Shown: in pieces, positions 11,664 through 23,485 of the stretch | Layout: each line of letters starts with the position of its first letter | Position numbering within the stretch: the stretch's first letter is position 1 | DNA from: Dermatemys mawii | Taxonomy: Eukaryota; Chordata; Testudines; Dermatemydidae | Length of the DNA stretch: 64,000 bases | Reading direction: 5' to 3' | NCBI GenBank assembly: GCA_007922305.1 | Contig: ML677455.1 | Coordinates: 186,001-250,000 of the forward strand | The notes under the pieces: model-generated | Seen by the model: the letters and a program-made list of their open reading frames with translations, nothing else | Told to the model about the DNA's origin: nothing | Databases searched by the model: none | Position numbers and translations under genes: made by a program

Positions 11664-12232
11664 TGTTAGGGGAAAATCAAAAGGCGCGTCTCACCCTTAT
11701 CTGAAACCTCGAGAAAGAGCAGAGTTGAAGGTAAAGCTCACAACAGTCAGAGACCACAAAGAGTTAAACCAAAGTTGATCAAAGCGGAACATTACTCACC
11801 CCCCTTTGGCTAGCAGGGGTGATGTGATGTTCAGTTTATTTAAGGCAGCATGAGAGATTTATAAGGTACAGAGGAGGGATTTTGAGCAAAGTATGTGCCA
11901 GAGGCATGTGTAATGGGAAGCAGTTACATAAACCAAGGGTCCATGACCTCTGGGTCAGCATCTGTCTCAAAACAATTCATCATTCAATGGGTAGCAATTC
12001 GTAACAACTACAATATTCTAACAGAGTGTGAATACAGCACATTCTTTAAGCAAATACAGAAGTAACAGACACATAATCTTAAGATAAAGGCACATGCCAA
12101 AAATCATCAATCCGTGTGAGAATAGAACACAGAGTTTAAAAACAAGGTCAAGGAAAGAGATACTAGCAAAATACAATAACCCTACATAAGCAAAAAAGCT
12201 TTTGCCTAGCTGAATATGTTTAACGCTTAACA
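11664..12232 (-). repeat. 5' LTR of the provirus
   Basis: A 569-base LTR with the same TG...CA ends as the 3' copy. It differs by a 4-base deletion near 11774, a 1-base indel and about 20 substitutions, mostly transitions. Confidence 0.93.
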
Positions 12233-12345
12233 CCTATGCAAATTGATCAGCCCCGAAGCTATTTTCCACGATTCACTGCAATTCCCATAATTCATCACCA
12301 GATGTCAGAATAGATCTCATTCCTGACACTGCTTACATCTGCAAG
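12233..12345 (-). mobile_element. LTR family X, proximal part
   Basis: Continues family X on the far side of the provirus. The minus strand here matches 47440-47530 (CTGGGGCTAATTTCATTTGCAT region). The outer boundary is approximate. Confidence 0.6.
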
Positions 12346-12780
12346 AGTATTACAGTTTTTATCAGTAACGTGCCCTCTCTTTGTGTCCCCACTGGGCAGA
12401 GAAGCATTCAGTTCCCCTTGTGCTTTCGCTGTGGAGAAAGTAGCAGGTGAGAGGACCAGTAATCTCCATCCACGCAGAGACAGTTGACATGGAGGATACT
12501 GACTGGGGGATGAGAAGGGCAGCGCACTGCTCTGTCATGGCTCCTCATTGCCTGGTTGATGTTTCCCTCTGCATGGATTGTCATTTTTGGTCCGCTCCCC
12601 TCACCTCTGTATTTGGTGCCTCCAAATGGGGAAAATAGGGGAAAAGGGAAGAAGATGACTGAAAGGGAGAGTCTAAGCGGTCTATGAAGCTTTGTGGGGG
12701 GTTGTCCTTTGCACTCTCTGGGTGCTGGTTAGAATGAATCTCCCAGGGAATATTGAGGTTTCATATGCCTCTGTAGAACC

Positions 12781-12910
12781 TAGGGTGACCAGATGTCCCC
12801 ATTTTATAGGGACTGTCTCAATGTTTGGGTCTTTTATATATATACATATATAGGCTCCTATTAACCCCCACCCCATCCCAATTTTTCACACTTGCTCTCT
12901 GGTCACCTTA
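12781..12910 (+). mobile_element. hAT-like MITE, 130 bp
   Basis: Terminal inverted repeats TAGGGTGACCAG and its complement at the right end; flanking 8-base direct repeats GTAGAACC/GTAAAACC (7 of 8). Related copies lie at 22625-22748 and 28356-28478. Confidence 0.8.
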
Positions 12911-13678
12911 GTAAAACCCTTAGAAAAAAAAATTACAAAATGTCCTGGCTGCAGTTCAAGCCCTAACAGTTCTTGTTCTTTCCTTCCTGAGAAGGAGACA
13001 AATCCTGAGAGCTGCTTACTACTTGCAAGTAACATTGGCTTCCATATGTTTGATGCATCTATATTTTATGTCTCTACTTTAGTCTGTTACCTTTAAGGCT
13101 GATGCTTGTTATGGGGGAGGGCTGGATGAAGAAAGGAAAAACTCATGGTTTTCTCCTAACACTACTGTAAAATTCCTTAGTTCAGATATACAGAAAAAAA
13201 CAAACAAACAAACAAAAACCAGACTTATACATTCCTGACACACAGTACTGGAAATGTTATTCACTTTAAGTTTGATTTTTTTTTTAATTAACCTCTGGAT
13301 GCATTAACTTACAAAATTTCCCTAAATACATGTACAAAACAAATACACAAATGCACACACCCTACTGCCAATGCTTTCCAGGTACAGCTGTATTCTGAGA
13401 TTCCTCTCTGCAATAGGGTCTCATTTATATTTAATGGAAGGCTTTCTATTCTCTTCAAAGGGCTTTTGACTAGGTAGTTGGTGTTTGCTAGTTACAAATA
13501 TTCATATTGTAACTTCCTCAAGCCAGGGACTTCTCAACTGTGTTGCCCTGAAATTCTCCAGGAATTTTTATGGCGCTGTACAAATAATAATCACTATCCT
13601 TTTAAGACTGCAGCACAAACGTGACATGCTTCAAAACAAGATTTCAACAGATCAGCATTTCACACTCCCCAGCAGTGC

Positions 13679-13685
13679 ATAAATA
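13679..13685 (+). promoter_or_regulatory. TATA-like box, defensin A
   Basis: CATAAATA about 80 bases upstream of the exon 1 ATG, at the position of the TATAAATA of copies B and C. Confidence 0.6.
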
Positions 13686-13759
13686 CCGACTCTCCACCTC
13701 CTGTCCATCTTGAAGTCTCTGCTCCCGAGTGACGTTGAGTTCCCAGCCAAATTTCAGCC

Positions 13760-13817
13760 ATGAAGATTCTCTAGTTTCTCTTTGCTGTCTTCTTCCTGGT
13801 GCTGCAAAGCACTACAG
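13760..13817 (+). pseudogene. Defensin A exon 1 (signal peptide, TAG at codon 5)
   Basis: Starts MKIL, then TAG, then FLFAVFFLVLQSTT. The donor GTAAG follows at 13818. The exon ends in phase 1. Confidence 0.85.
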
Positions 13818-14084
13818 GTAAGATCTTAATGAAATGAAGGGACAATATAGAGGGACATTTGTGTGAGTTTGTACTAAGATTTCCTCTAACTTTGTATTAT
13901 AATTTATTTTCCAACCCTTTTTTTTTCTAAAGTGTTGTAAGGTTTGCAGAAGATTCTTGACATTTGGTTGGAGGATAGTCCTGGGGTCAGAAAAGTATCT
14001 TTAATGTGCCTATTAAGATCCATTGTGATTTGGCTAAACTCTGACCTGTAATATTATCCCTAATTTGGACCTGGTGGACTCCCA

Positions 14085-14780
14085 CAGGGATTAGTTTTCT
14101 TTGCTACGCTGGTCAACATTTTTTCTCAAGGGCCTGAAAGAAAGCATAAAATCATCACCTATAAAGTTTTCAGGTGACAAAAATGAAGGGACAGGTCACT
14201 GATACAGAGAGATTTGGTTCACTTAGTAAGCTGGGCACAAGCAAACAGTCATACAGCTAAATATAAATATATAGATCTAGGAACAAAGATTGGCCAAGCT
14301 TCCAGGATGAGGAACTCTATCCTGGGAAGCAGTGACTCTAAAAAAGGTTTAGGATTGTGGGTGGATAATCAGATGAACATGAGCTCCCACTACAATCCTG
14401 TGGCTAAAAGGATTAATGCAATCCTTGGATAAAGAAGGAAATCTCAAGTAGGAGTAGAGCAGTTATTTTTCCTCTATATTTGACACATCCATTTGTGACT
14501 ACTTCTACTATATTGTGTCCAGTTTGGGTGTCCACAAGACAAGAAGGAAGTTGCTCAGTTGGAGAAGGTTCAGAGAACAGTCAGAGGAATGATTAAAGGA
14601 TTAGAAAACATGCCTTATACTTATAGCAATAGACTCAAAAAGTCCAATCTCTTTAGGTTAAACAGAGAAGGTTAAGGGGTAACTTTATCACAATTTATTA
14701 GTGTGTATGTGAGGAAGAAATATGTAATAATGGGCTTTTCAGTCTAGTAAATAAAAGTATTATGTGATCCAAAGGTGGGA
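14085..14780 (+). mobile_element. CR1-type LINE remnant in intron 1 (A)
   Basis: Starts in the RT region (TGGACTCCCACAGGGATTAG) and runs toward the 3' end (GGTTCAGAGAACAGTCAGAGG). Equivalent remnants at 36720-37140 and 61370-61830 show that it predates the duplication. Confidence 0.7.
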
Positions 14781-15800
14781 AGTTGAAGCTAAGCAAATTC
14801 ATACTGGATACATGGTGTAAAATTTTTACATTGTTTGGTGTGCTTCAGCATGCAAAACAGAAATGAACATATGTATGGTCCACACACAAGATATGTCCTC
14901 TCCCTCTGGCCTAACCCAATTAAAATACCCTTTGGGTAGGGTATTGTGAAATGGGATGGGAAGCAGGAGATCATGAACTGGAATGTAATACCTTCTGCCA
15001 ATTAGGATGAATTACTTAGGGCTCTTTATGTGCTTTATTATTAAGCATTGTCTCATGCCCCAATGAGGGAATACACAATCTGGAAATAGAAACCAGATCT
15101 ATGATGTGGCAGACCATTTTTCCAATGTCTTAGCTATACTTTCCCCCTGGAAATAATCTGCCATATATTTTGTGTTTGGTTTCATTGCTGGAAATGCCAT
15201 TATGTGGGGTTGGAAAAGTTTCTGCAGAAATGACAATGTGCCTGCGTTATTGTTGTTTAACATTATTATTATTATGTGTAATAATAACAATTATTATTTA
15301 TTATAATACAGTTAGCATCTGGGAGCCCGAGTGATGGACTAGGACCCCCTTGTGTAAGGATCCTTTCTACTGTACAGCAAATACATGCTCCCTGCTGTGA
15401 AGAATTTACAATCTAAGTATAAGACAAGAGAAGAAACACAGATAGATAGGTGGAGCACAAGGAAGCAATGAGACAATACTGTTTAGGTGTTGGGCTGATA
15501 TCTGTGAGCAGTGGATGCTTTAAGGAAAGCAGAGCTAAAATCTAATATAAAATAATCCAACTGAAATATCCTAAAGGGCATTTGGACGACATTCTCAAAA
15601 GGACCGGCCTGTGTGGCATGTCTAAACCAGGCAACTGGTCTTTGAGAAAGTATTGCCAAGGGCTGAGTTTTCACAGAAATCTTTATGCAGAGACTCGCAG
15701 AGAATCAGACATATAGACTGGAAGGGACTGGTTCAAATCCTACTGTCTCTAAACTTATCAGTCATCCAACCCAGTGTGGAGATAGTTCAACCCTGCACAG

Positions 15801-16060
15801 TCAACAGGGCTGACTCTAACTTCTTTGCCTCCCCGAGCAGCTCCACAGGTGTTCTGCCGAAGGGGCAAGAGCGGGTTTTGGCAGCACAGCTGCGGCAGCT
15901 CCGCCAAAGAAGGAACAACTGTTGAGCTGCCTCAGGCGTGCCACCAAACCCTGCCGAAAGCCGCCTGAGTGCCGCCCTGTCGGCACACGGAATGCCGCCC
16001 CGTGCCGTTTGCCACCCCAGGCACCTGCTCGCTGGGCTGGTCCCTGAAGCTGACCCTGAC
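15801..16060 (+). mobile_element. GC-rich insertion specific to unit A
   Basis: Units B and C read directly from the equivalent of 15800 into CAGCCAATCAG. Unit A has about 250 extra GC-rich bases here, resembling a dispersed short element. I could not define terminal repeats. Confidence 0.5.
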
Positions 16061-16247
16061 AGCCAATCAGCATTGATAATACTACCTCGTACATCATTGA
16101 TAGGAATCAGAAAGAATCAAAACCACATCAGAATCCACTATAAGTAGCTTGCGATGCAGACAGCTCCCTGCTTTCCATGCAGTACAGGTGTGGGGCTATA
16201 AAGGACACCCATGTTCATTGTTATGCTTTGGAAGCAGGTAGCAGAGG

Positions 16248-16647
16248 TAGGGTGATCATACATCCCGTTTTGGCTGGGACAGTCCCTTTTTTAAGCTTCG
16301 TCCCGACTTTCTTGGCTAAAGTTGCATTCGTCCCTTTTGCTCTTGTCAACTTGATCAGTTGGCTGGAGCAAACGGAACAAATGCCCAATTTTGTCAAAAA
16401 AGCAGATGTGGAGAAATGTGGGGGGTGAGCGGTGATGCCACCCAGCATGAGGGTGGGGGTGGCAGGGGGAAAGCAGGGCTCAGGTCAGCAGCGACTCCAG
16501 CCCCAGCCTTTGGATGTGTGTCCCTGCTTACCAAGCCCTGCCTTCCCCCTGTGAGGGGAGGAGGGCTCAGGAAAGCCCCAGGGCGGGAGACCTCAGGCCA
16601 GCTCTGCACAGTGTCCCGTTTTCCCTTTGGGTAATATGGTCACCCTA
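16248..16647 (+). mobile_element. hAT-like MITE, 400 bp
   Basis: Inverted ends TAGGGTGATCATA and TATGGTCACCCTA; 8-base flanks AGCAGAGG/AGCAGGGG (7 of 8). Absent at the matching point of units B (near 39090) and C (near 63050). Confidence 0.85.
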
Positions 16648-16848
16648 AGCAGGGGAGCCAGCACATCTGGTTAATTAACTCTCTCTGTTTAACTATTAGG
16701 GACACCCATTGTCTGGGCACAGAACTATGGACATTTATGTTTTATCAAAGATCTAGTGAAAGGCTGCGCAGGAAGATAACTGGGGAGACTTGACCTGGCC
16801 TCAGTGAACGGGAATTTCAGTTAATCAAGACTCTTTTTCTCTGTGCAG

Positions 16849-16964
16849 GATTCAGTGACCCCAGACAATGTACGGGTCGCAGAGAATTCTGCGCACCTAA
16901 GTGTCCCCGAACTTCTAGACAGATTGGAATGTGCACTATTGGGATCCCTTGCTGTAAAAGGATG
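16849..16964 (+). pseudogene. Defensin A exon 2 (six-cysteine core)
   Basis: Acceptor CTGTGCAG ends at 16848 and the donor GTAAGT begins at 16965. It enters in phase 1 and leaves in phase 0. Cysteine spacing is C-x6-C-x3-C-x9-C-x5-CC. Confidence 0.88.
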
Positions 16965-17639
16965 GTAAGTCAGGATTCCACAAGGGAGACATTGCTGTGT
17001 AAACAGAATATTTTTGTCTCTCCTTTCTATAGCTGCTGTTTAATGACATTGCAGGCTCGGAGCACACGGCACAACCCTGGGTCATGGGACAAAAGAAACG
17101 TCTGTGCTGCCCTGACTGTGGACTATCTGGAGTTTACATGTTAGAATAACCTTAGAAATGCTTTATTCAGGCTACTTATGACCTATCCACAGCCTGGAGG
17201 AGTCCAGTATCTCCCTGGTGCTCAGTGCTACAGAGTTTTCCCCTCTAAGACCCAATAACACCCACCACTACCCCAGGACAGTGCTTGCAAGGTGGGCAGC
17301 AAAGGGACAATTATGTGAGCCATGTATTGCTCATATATTGCAGTTACTCTCCCCAGCCCATTTTAAAGTCCTTCTGTATTGCCAACATGGCATCATACTA
17401 ACAGGGTCTGTGGACAGACTGTGGCGTACGTCCACATTGTTGTTTCATTTTAGAATGTGGAAAACAACGGGGAAGGACAAAAGTAAAGTCCCGAGGAGAG
17501 GGCATGGGGGTTGTGCCTCCTTTGTATCATGGTGCAGCACCCATGAGATCAAAATGGCTGTCTTTATAGCTTTTAACACTTAATTTACCAAAAAGAAACG
17601 TGTACAAGTCTTAAGCGGTGTTTTGAGGTGTGTGGGGGG

Positions 17640-17999
17640 AGTGTGTGTTATATCACAGTATAAAATGATTTAATTTATCATAGAAAAACTAGAATAAGTA
17701 GCCATACATTGGGTTTTAATTGATGCTGATACTTTTAAACCTTTCAGGATGTTTATATGTCACTCTCCCAGTGAGTTTTCAATAACTAGCTATGTTTCAG
17801 GGTGTGTATGTATATATGTGTGTGTGATAGGCACTGTCACATCCCAGTATAAAATAATCAAATCTGTCACAGAAAAACTAGAATAACTAGCAACATGCCT
17901 TCTGATTGACACTTATACTTTTAAGCCTTTCAGAAATGTTACCTCACTCTTCCAATCACTGACTGAAGGATCCTATTTTCAATAAATAGCTGAGGATAC
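17640..17999 (+). repeat. Imperfect tandem duplication, about 190 bp
   Basis: Two copies (about 17645-17815 and 17835-17995) share TATCACAGTATAAAATGATT, GAAAAACTAGAATAA, ACTTTTAAACCTTTCAG and TTTTCAATAA blocks. They lie in the intron after exon 2 and are joined by a GT/TATA-rich stretch. Confidence 0.75.
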
Positions 18000-19231
18000 A
18001 TTCAACGATGGAATTTTCTTGGTAGCACTCACCATAATGACAGCTGCCAGTCTGATTCCATTATAACCCCTTCTTCTCCCATATTCCCCATTTCTGTAAA
18101 GGTTTCCCTTCTGGATATCATTTCTGGAACTGACACGCCTGCTGTTCTCAGACTGAGGGAGTCAGTAAGTTGTAAGTCTCTCTGGCAAAAAAATAAAGCA
18201 GGGAAGAGCAGGAGGGCTGATCTTGACCCTGAGAAAAAAGGCTATAAAATGAAGCCTGCAAGAGCAAACTGGGAGGAGCTCAGAGAAGAGCTGAGTGCAA
18301 GTGAATGTGGGAGCCATTCATGAAAACAACTGAGAGGGAGAAATGTTCACTCGGCCCTAGCAGAAGCATCTCTAGCCAAGAGAGTTTTGTTTTGTTTTTC
18401 TTTTTGACATTTTTTTTGCCCCAGCTGGGGGAGATTTTGGTTCAGCTGGGGGCTAAGCTACACACCCAACAGGGGAAACTGAGGTACAGACGAAGTCTGA
18501 TGAGAAGGTAAGCTGCACTCTCACAGCATCAATATACCCATGATTTTTCCCATGGTAGAATTGTAATTTCAAATCACTCCAGTCAAAAATGGCAGAGCAG
18601 TGCAACTCAGTTTGTGGCCTGGCCCTCAGTGAAGTCTCCATCCGGAATGATCCATCAGAGTGAAAAACTGGAAATGAACAAAATGATGAACATGTGAGAA
18701 CTACAGATCCAGCAGATGCAGGACAGCATCATTGGAGCTCTGTGATGGAATATCTGAGTACGGAGCCTTCAAATATGAGGAGTCACACTGAGGATAAAGT
18801 TGCTCCTGTGTGTCTTTGAGGTATGGAGGTGCATTTGAGCACACCTGTAATGGCTGCCATGCCTCCTGGGCCTGAATTCTGAGTTTTGAACCAGAACTTT
18901 ATGCTACTTTCAGTCTTTAAGGTAGCTCAGTACATAGTCAGAACCTTCACATTTCTCCTTTTAGAATTCCAGAGCAATTACAAACCTTGGTGACTTCAGT
19001 GATAACATAGCCCAGAATTTCTTTTTATTGGTTTAAAAATGAAGGTTCCTGGAATAAAATTAACAGGATCTCATTGCTTATGTGTAGCCAGTTCTATCCT
19101 CTTTCTTCTTGTCACCTGCTGGATCTCCCTTCAGCCTGTGCAAGGTGCCCAAAATGCTCAGATTAATGTTGCAGCAAGGACGGGACTCGAAGAGAAGATG
19201 GAGGGGCTGCAACGCTTTCCCAAACAGTGTG

Positions 19232-19429
19232 GGGCTTGTCTACGCATAAACCACTGCAGTGGCACAGCAGTACCATTGCATCTGCCTCAAAGTGCTACAG
19301 TGAAGATGCTGTTTGCACCGATGGGAGGGGTTCTTCCATCAGTGTAGGTCTCCACCTCCCCAAGAGGAGATAAGTACACTAATGGAGATGCAGTCACACC
19401 ATCCTAATTTCCTAGTATCAACCAGGCCT
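19232..19429 (+). mobile_element. Short inverted-repeat insertion in unit A
   Basis: Absent at the matching place of unit B (near 42150). Its ends, GGGCTTGTCTACGC and ACCAGGCCTA, form the outer repeat also seen in the 32092 and 51428 elements. Confidence 0.55.
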
Positions 19430-20343
19430 AAAACGCCAGAGAGGCAGCTTCAGGGCAGGGGATGTGAAGCTAGGAGCTCCACAGTAGCAATGTCAGTGCT
19501 ACTTTCCTGGCTCATTCACCGAGCATGTACCAAGATTATCACGAGGCAGAGCTTCTAGCAGGAAGCTGCCATCTGAATCGGGTCAGCTTTAGGCTTACAT
19601 GAGCTGGAAGACAGAACAGTCCATGCATTCTTTAAGAATCTCTTCTTTATCACATAATTTACTATGTGTTGTTTTAGTTTTAGCTGTGGACAAAAATGTG
19701 TTTGAAAGAAAAACTGCACATGGATGTGAGTCACATTCTCCTACATCTTATATATTTTTGGTTTTATTTCTCTCTATATAATAGAGATAATCAGAATTTT
19801 TAAAGTTCACAATTTTCATTAAATCCCTCAATGAAATTTCAGATTTAGACTTTTTTTTTTACAATTTTAATGACCACTCAGTGACATTTTTGTTTCATAT
19901 TTCCAGCAATTTTAATATTTAATTTGCCAGGGTTCTTTCCTTAATCACCCAGTTGCTTTATTTTTTGTGGTTGCCACTTTAACTATAGAATGTTAATAAG
20001 GAGGACTTTTGTAAGAAAATGAGAATCGGCCTCCCTTAGTAGAGAGTTAGGGGTAAACTTACAGGGGATCCATGTTCAGAAGTCAGGCATATTTACCTGC
20101 TAAGCCAGGTGAGCAGCCAGTTCCCATGATTAGCTATATCTGACTATCTTCATTAAAAGTCTGTAGAATCATGTTGTAGGAGAGAAATGAATCCTCTGCT
20201 CTGGAGTTTATCAGGAATATCTGAACTCACCATTCAGTGATGGGGAAATTCCTGCTCTGCTTTCGATTTGAAATGTAATGCCACGTTTTCCTTATGTTAA
20301 TGGCTATAAACATAGAGTGTGAGAGTTTCTTCCCTTTTTACAG

Positions 20344-20545
20344 TTCTGGGAATGAATGATGGCAACAGAGATTGTCAGTGCAGGATCTCTGGGAATCCAG
20401 GAGATGACACCTTACTTCTAAAACCCTTGGATCCTTTTCATCTGGGCTGTCAAGAATCTCCTGGGCTGGAAGAAAACCACAGGGGACCCCTTGTGTCACC
20501 AACAATAGCTTGTTATTCTCTTTTTAATAAAAGTAACTTTTTGTG
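20344..20545 (+). pseudogene. Defensin A terminal exon and poly(A) signal
   Basis: The acceptor TTTTTACAG ends at 20343. In the defensin frame the exon gives FWE then TGA (20353-20355). AATAAA lies at 20526-20531. The 3' end is approximate. A second frame is open throughout the exon and is conserved in copy B. Confidence 0.75.
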
Positions 20546-21020
20546 GTGGTGTATTGCAAACATGTATGGGAGTGATTTGATTGGCACACAGGAGCTGTTT
20601 TGTTATTTCTTTTCCATAAAAATCCCTTTCTTCTTTTCTTTTAAATTAAATATAAATAAAATAAAAGGTCATTATAATATGTTAAATCTGCACTTGGGTA
20701 TTCAAGACCAAGGGACTTACATATTTGTATGTTCCAGTGAGCTCACTGTATACACCTTTAAAGGTTCCTTACATCTTTAACAAAGACGTTTGGCTGGAGG
20801 TGTTGCCAGAGGACTTGTGTTCAGTCATAACTTTGCTGCACGGTCTGTAATGCCTATGTCAGTGCTCCACTGCATGTCAACCCTCCCTCTTCTTCCCTCA
20901 CCTCCCAAACCTCCTCATCACAAGGTCTTCTTCTCTTGTCCCTGAGCTTCCAGACATGGCCACGTGCAGGATGCTCCCTTGCAGGAATCAGGATGCAGCA
21001 CAAATCCTAAATACCCACAA

Positions 21021-21324
21021 TTATAGAAGCCTGACTAAATTTGCAAGTATGGGTTTACCTGAAGCAGCCACTTGGGGTCCTCCCATGGAGAGGGAGAAAC
21101 ACTGGAAGTCACAGTCCCTTTGCCATTTCTGCAGCAGCAAAATATTGTTACCCCTGGCTTTTCAACACAAACCAGCTCCTTTTCGCAGTGCCATATGTCC
21201 CTGCCCTGCTCCCAGCTCTCTCTCACAGCCCTTATTGTGACATCTGCAGGGACCAGTCCTGGAGGGACTTCTCTTTATCTGAAAAAGGCATTGTGTTAAA
21301 AAAAGGTGTTAATATATGAACAGG
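21021..21324. other. Spacer after unit A
   Basis: No gene seen. Homology to unit B ends near 21020. Confidence 0.4.
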
Positions 21325-21410
21325 GAACGCAATGCATCCTAGTGTCTAGAGCACTGGACTAGGATATAGGAGACCAGGAGTCTATCCTGTCTCTGACCTG
21401 TTGGGTGACC
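21325..21410 (+). repeat. MIR-like tRNA-derived SINE fragment
   Basis: The pattern AGAGCACTGGACTAGGA ... TCTCTGACCTG..GGGTGACC follows the core of MIR-type SINEs. Confidence 0.5.
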
Positions 21411-21429
21411 CATAAGCCTGTCCCAAAAA

Positions 21430-21690
21430 TTAGTTTGACCAATTAGGGAAAGTTCCAGGGTATAGACTGACATGTAACCTGAAGCAGGAGGTACCATATG
21501 ACCCCCTATAAGAACTCCTCCCAATACTCTTTGCCAATCAGAGTAGGTTTCAGGTATATAGCGGGACACAAGAATGACTTTGACCAATCAGTTCTGGGAT
21601 GGGTTGACCCATAGGTAAGAGGGTCTAAGAACTCCTCCTGCCACCTTCTACCAATTGGCATGGGTTTTGAACCTGTAGGTCCTTGCAGAA
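21430..21690 (+). repeat. Tandem dimer with CCAAT boxes
   Basis: Two diverged units of about 125 bases, each containing GACCAATYAG, AAGAACTCCTCC and a GTTT..AGGTAT block, so ACCAAT/CCAAT motifs recur near 21440, 21535, 21580 and 21652. Possibly a fragment of an LTR promoter. Confidence 0.5.
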
Positions 21691-21724
21691 GGGGAATATG
21701 TACCAATCAGAATAGTTATAGTGC

Positions 21725-22512
21725 AAAATGAAATTCAAGAAAGACAAATGTAATGTTCTACACTTTGGGATAAAAAACAAATGCACAAATACAGAATGCG
21801 GGATAATTGTCTTGGTAGCAGCACTTCAGAGAAGGATCTGGGAGATGTTATGGAGAACAATCTCCTCATGAGTCAGCAATGTGCTGCTTTTGCAAAAAAA
21901 GCAAATGCCGTTTTCAGTCGCATTAGCAGAGGCAGAGCATGCAAGTCAGGGGAAGTGATAGTACTGATCTACTCAGTGCTGGTTCGGCCTCCACTGGAGT
22001 ACTGTGCCCAGTTTTGTCATCGCTGTATAGAAAGAATATAGAAAAACTGGAAAGGATCCAGAAGCGAGTAACAATGAAGATCAAAAGGACGGATTGCAAG
22101 CCATATGAGCTAAGGCTGAAGGAACTGGGTATGTTTAGTCTGGGAAAGAGGAGATAAAGTTGGAGACATGATAGTGGTCTTCAAATATTTGTAAGGCTGC
22201 CATGAAAAAGACAGAGAAAAATTGTTCTCTCTTGCCACAGAGGGCAGGACAAGAGCCAGTGGATTCAACCTCCAGCACAGCAGATTTAAATTAAATCTCA
22301 GGGAAAACTTCCTAACTGTGAGACCAGTAGGACAATGGAACAAACAACCTTAAGAAGTTATAGAATCTCCTTCACTGAAGGTTTTCAAAAGGAAGCTGGA
22401 TTGCCATCTGTCTTGAATAGTTTAGATACAACAAATCCTGCATCTTGGCAGGGGTATAGACTAGATGAATGTTACAGTCCCTTCTAATCCTTTGATTCTA
22501 TGATTCTATGGG
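21725..22512 (+). mobile_element. CR1-type LINE, 3' end
   Basis: Decayed ORF2 C-terminal region (YELRLKELGMFSLGKRR) ending in the CR1-style terminal octamers GATTCTAT near 22495-22510. Confidence 0.85.
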
Positions 22513-22624
22513 TATAGGCCGGCCCTCAGCATCATTTCATGGAAGAGGCTGTTTTGTTTCAAGAGCCTGATTTTAAGAAGTTGTTGACACACAAAGAGGA
22601 AATATGGCCTCCTTTACTACCCCT

Positions 22625-22748
22625 TAGGGTACCCAGATAGCAAGTATGAAAAATAGGGACAGAGCGTGGGAGGTAATAGGCACCTATATAAGGAAAAGCC
22701 CCAAATAGCAAGACTGTCCCCATAAAATTGGGACATTTGGTCACCCTA
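22625..22748 (-). mobile_element. hAT-like MITE, 124 bp
   Basis: Same family as 12781 and 28356, in reverse orientation. Flanking octamers are CTACCCCT/CTACTCCT (7 of 8). Confidence 0.8.
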
Positions 22749-22784
22749 CTACTCCTGTAAGAACTAAGGGATTTATTTATTTTT

Positions 22785-23485
22785 TATGTGTTCCTGTAAT
22801 AATGTCCCCTCCCCGATACAGTTAAAACAAGAGAGACCCTTAGACCAGAGTGCAAACAAGCACAAAATTAAAGAGAACAAGACCGCTGAAATGGAAAATT
22901 CTCCAGCATCAACAGTTGGCAGACAATGGAACCCCAAAACAAAAGCAAGACACAAAAATCCAATTCTGTTCTTAACAAAGGTACATTTTATTAATTAAAA
23001 AAAGAAAGAAAATACATCTGGGAACTCAGGCTATTGCTAGATTTTAAAAGAGCAATTACAAGGATTAAGCACCAAGAATAGCTCTCTTGAGGTCAAGCTT
23101 AAAGGCTATAAGCAAAACAGAAGCACCTGGAGTTAGCACCAAGGAGTCTACAAGTCATAAAGAAATAAAAATAGAAAAACATAATCACGTTGTCCTAGGC
23201 ATTTCCTGATCTACTTACATATCTGGGGTTTCAAATGAGCAGTTTCTAGGTAGAATACTGAGGGTTTTTCATACCTGGCCCCAAGCTTCTTGCAGCATAG
23301 TTGTTTCCGTGTTCGCTTCTCCCCAGGAGAACGAAACAGACAGCCAAATGGGGAGTATTTGTTTCAATTTTTAAGAAGTTCTAGCCTTCCCATTGGCTCT
23401 TTTGGTGAGGTGCCCACTCACTTCCTTTTACCTATGCATAGCAGTGATACTTTTTAACCTTTACAGGTAGAACAATTAGAAAACA
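22785..23485 (-). mobile_element. LTR family Y copy
   Basis: The minus strand has AAAAGAGCCAATGGGAAGGC and, further along, AATTAATAAAATGTACC, a promoter-to-poly(A) order typical of an LTR. The first 250 bases match the + strand at 26480-26710. The ends are approximate. Confidence 0.55.

Larger units (their letters stand above)
3672..12232 (-). mobile_element. Endogenous gammaretrovirus-like provirus
   Basis: A complete proviral skeleton of 8.56 kb on the minus strand: 5' LTR (11664-12232), primer site, gag, pro, RT, RNase H, integrase, env, polypurine tract and 3' LTR (3672-4245). The 4-base direct repeat CCTA flanks it (3668-3671 and 12233-12236), a length typical of gammaretroviruses. A single CCHC knuckle in gag, gag and pro in one frame separated by a stop, a tRNA-Pro-like primer site, and a CWVC motif in the surface subunit support a class I (gamma-like) assignment. 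I count about 20 substitutions plus two small indels between the LTRs, about 3.5%. With a slow reptilian rate near 1e-9 per site per year this suggests very roughly 15-20 million years; the rate is assumed. Confidence 0.93.
13760..20355 (+). pseudogene. Beta-defensin paralogue A, nonsense in signal peptide
   Basis: A three-coding-exon beta-defensin gene. Beta-defensins are secreted cationic peptides that disrupt microbial membranes. Exon 1 (13760-13817) encodes the hydrophobic signal peptide but codon 5 is TAG (13772-13774) where B and C have TAC. Exon 2 (16849-16964) encodes the six-cysteine core with spacing C-x6-C-x3-C-x9-C-x5-CC, within the beta-defensin range, and many Arg/Lys residues. 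A phase-0 junction leads to exon 3 (from 20344), which adds FWE and a stop at 20353. All GT/AG sites are intact. The only visible lesion is the TAG, so the loss is recent, polymorphic, or a sequencing error. No in-frame Met between the TAG and exon 2 could restore a signal peptide. Confidence 0.85.
12346..21020 (+). repeat. Defensin duplicon, unit A
   Basis: Collinear with unit B (35250-44090) and the start of unit C (59770 on): shared 5' flank, promoter, exon 1, a CR1 remnant in intron 1, exon 2, downstream intron and terminal exon. It is clearly more diverged from B and C than these are from each other and lacks the LTR-like segment that precedes B and C. Confidence 0.8.
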
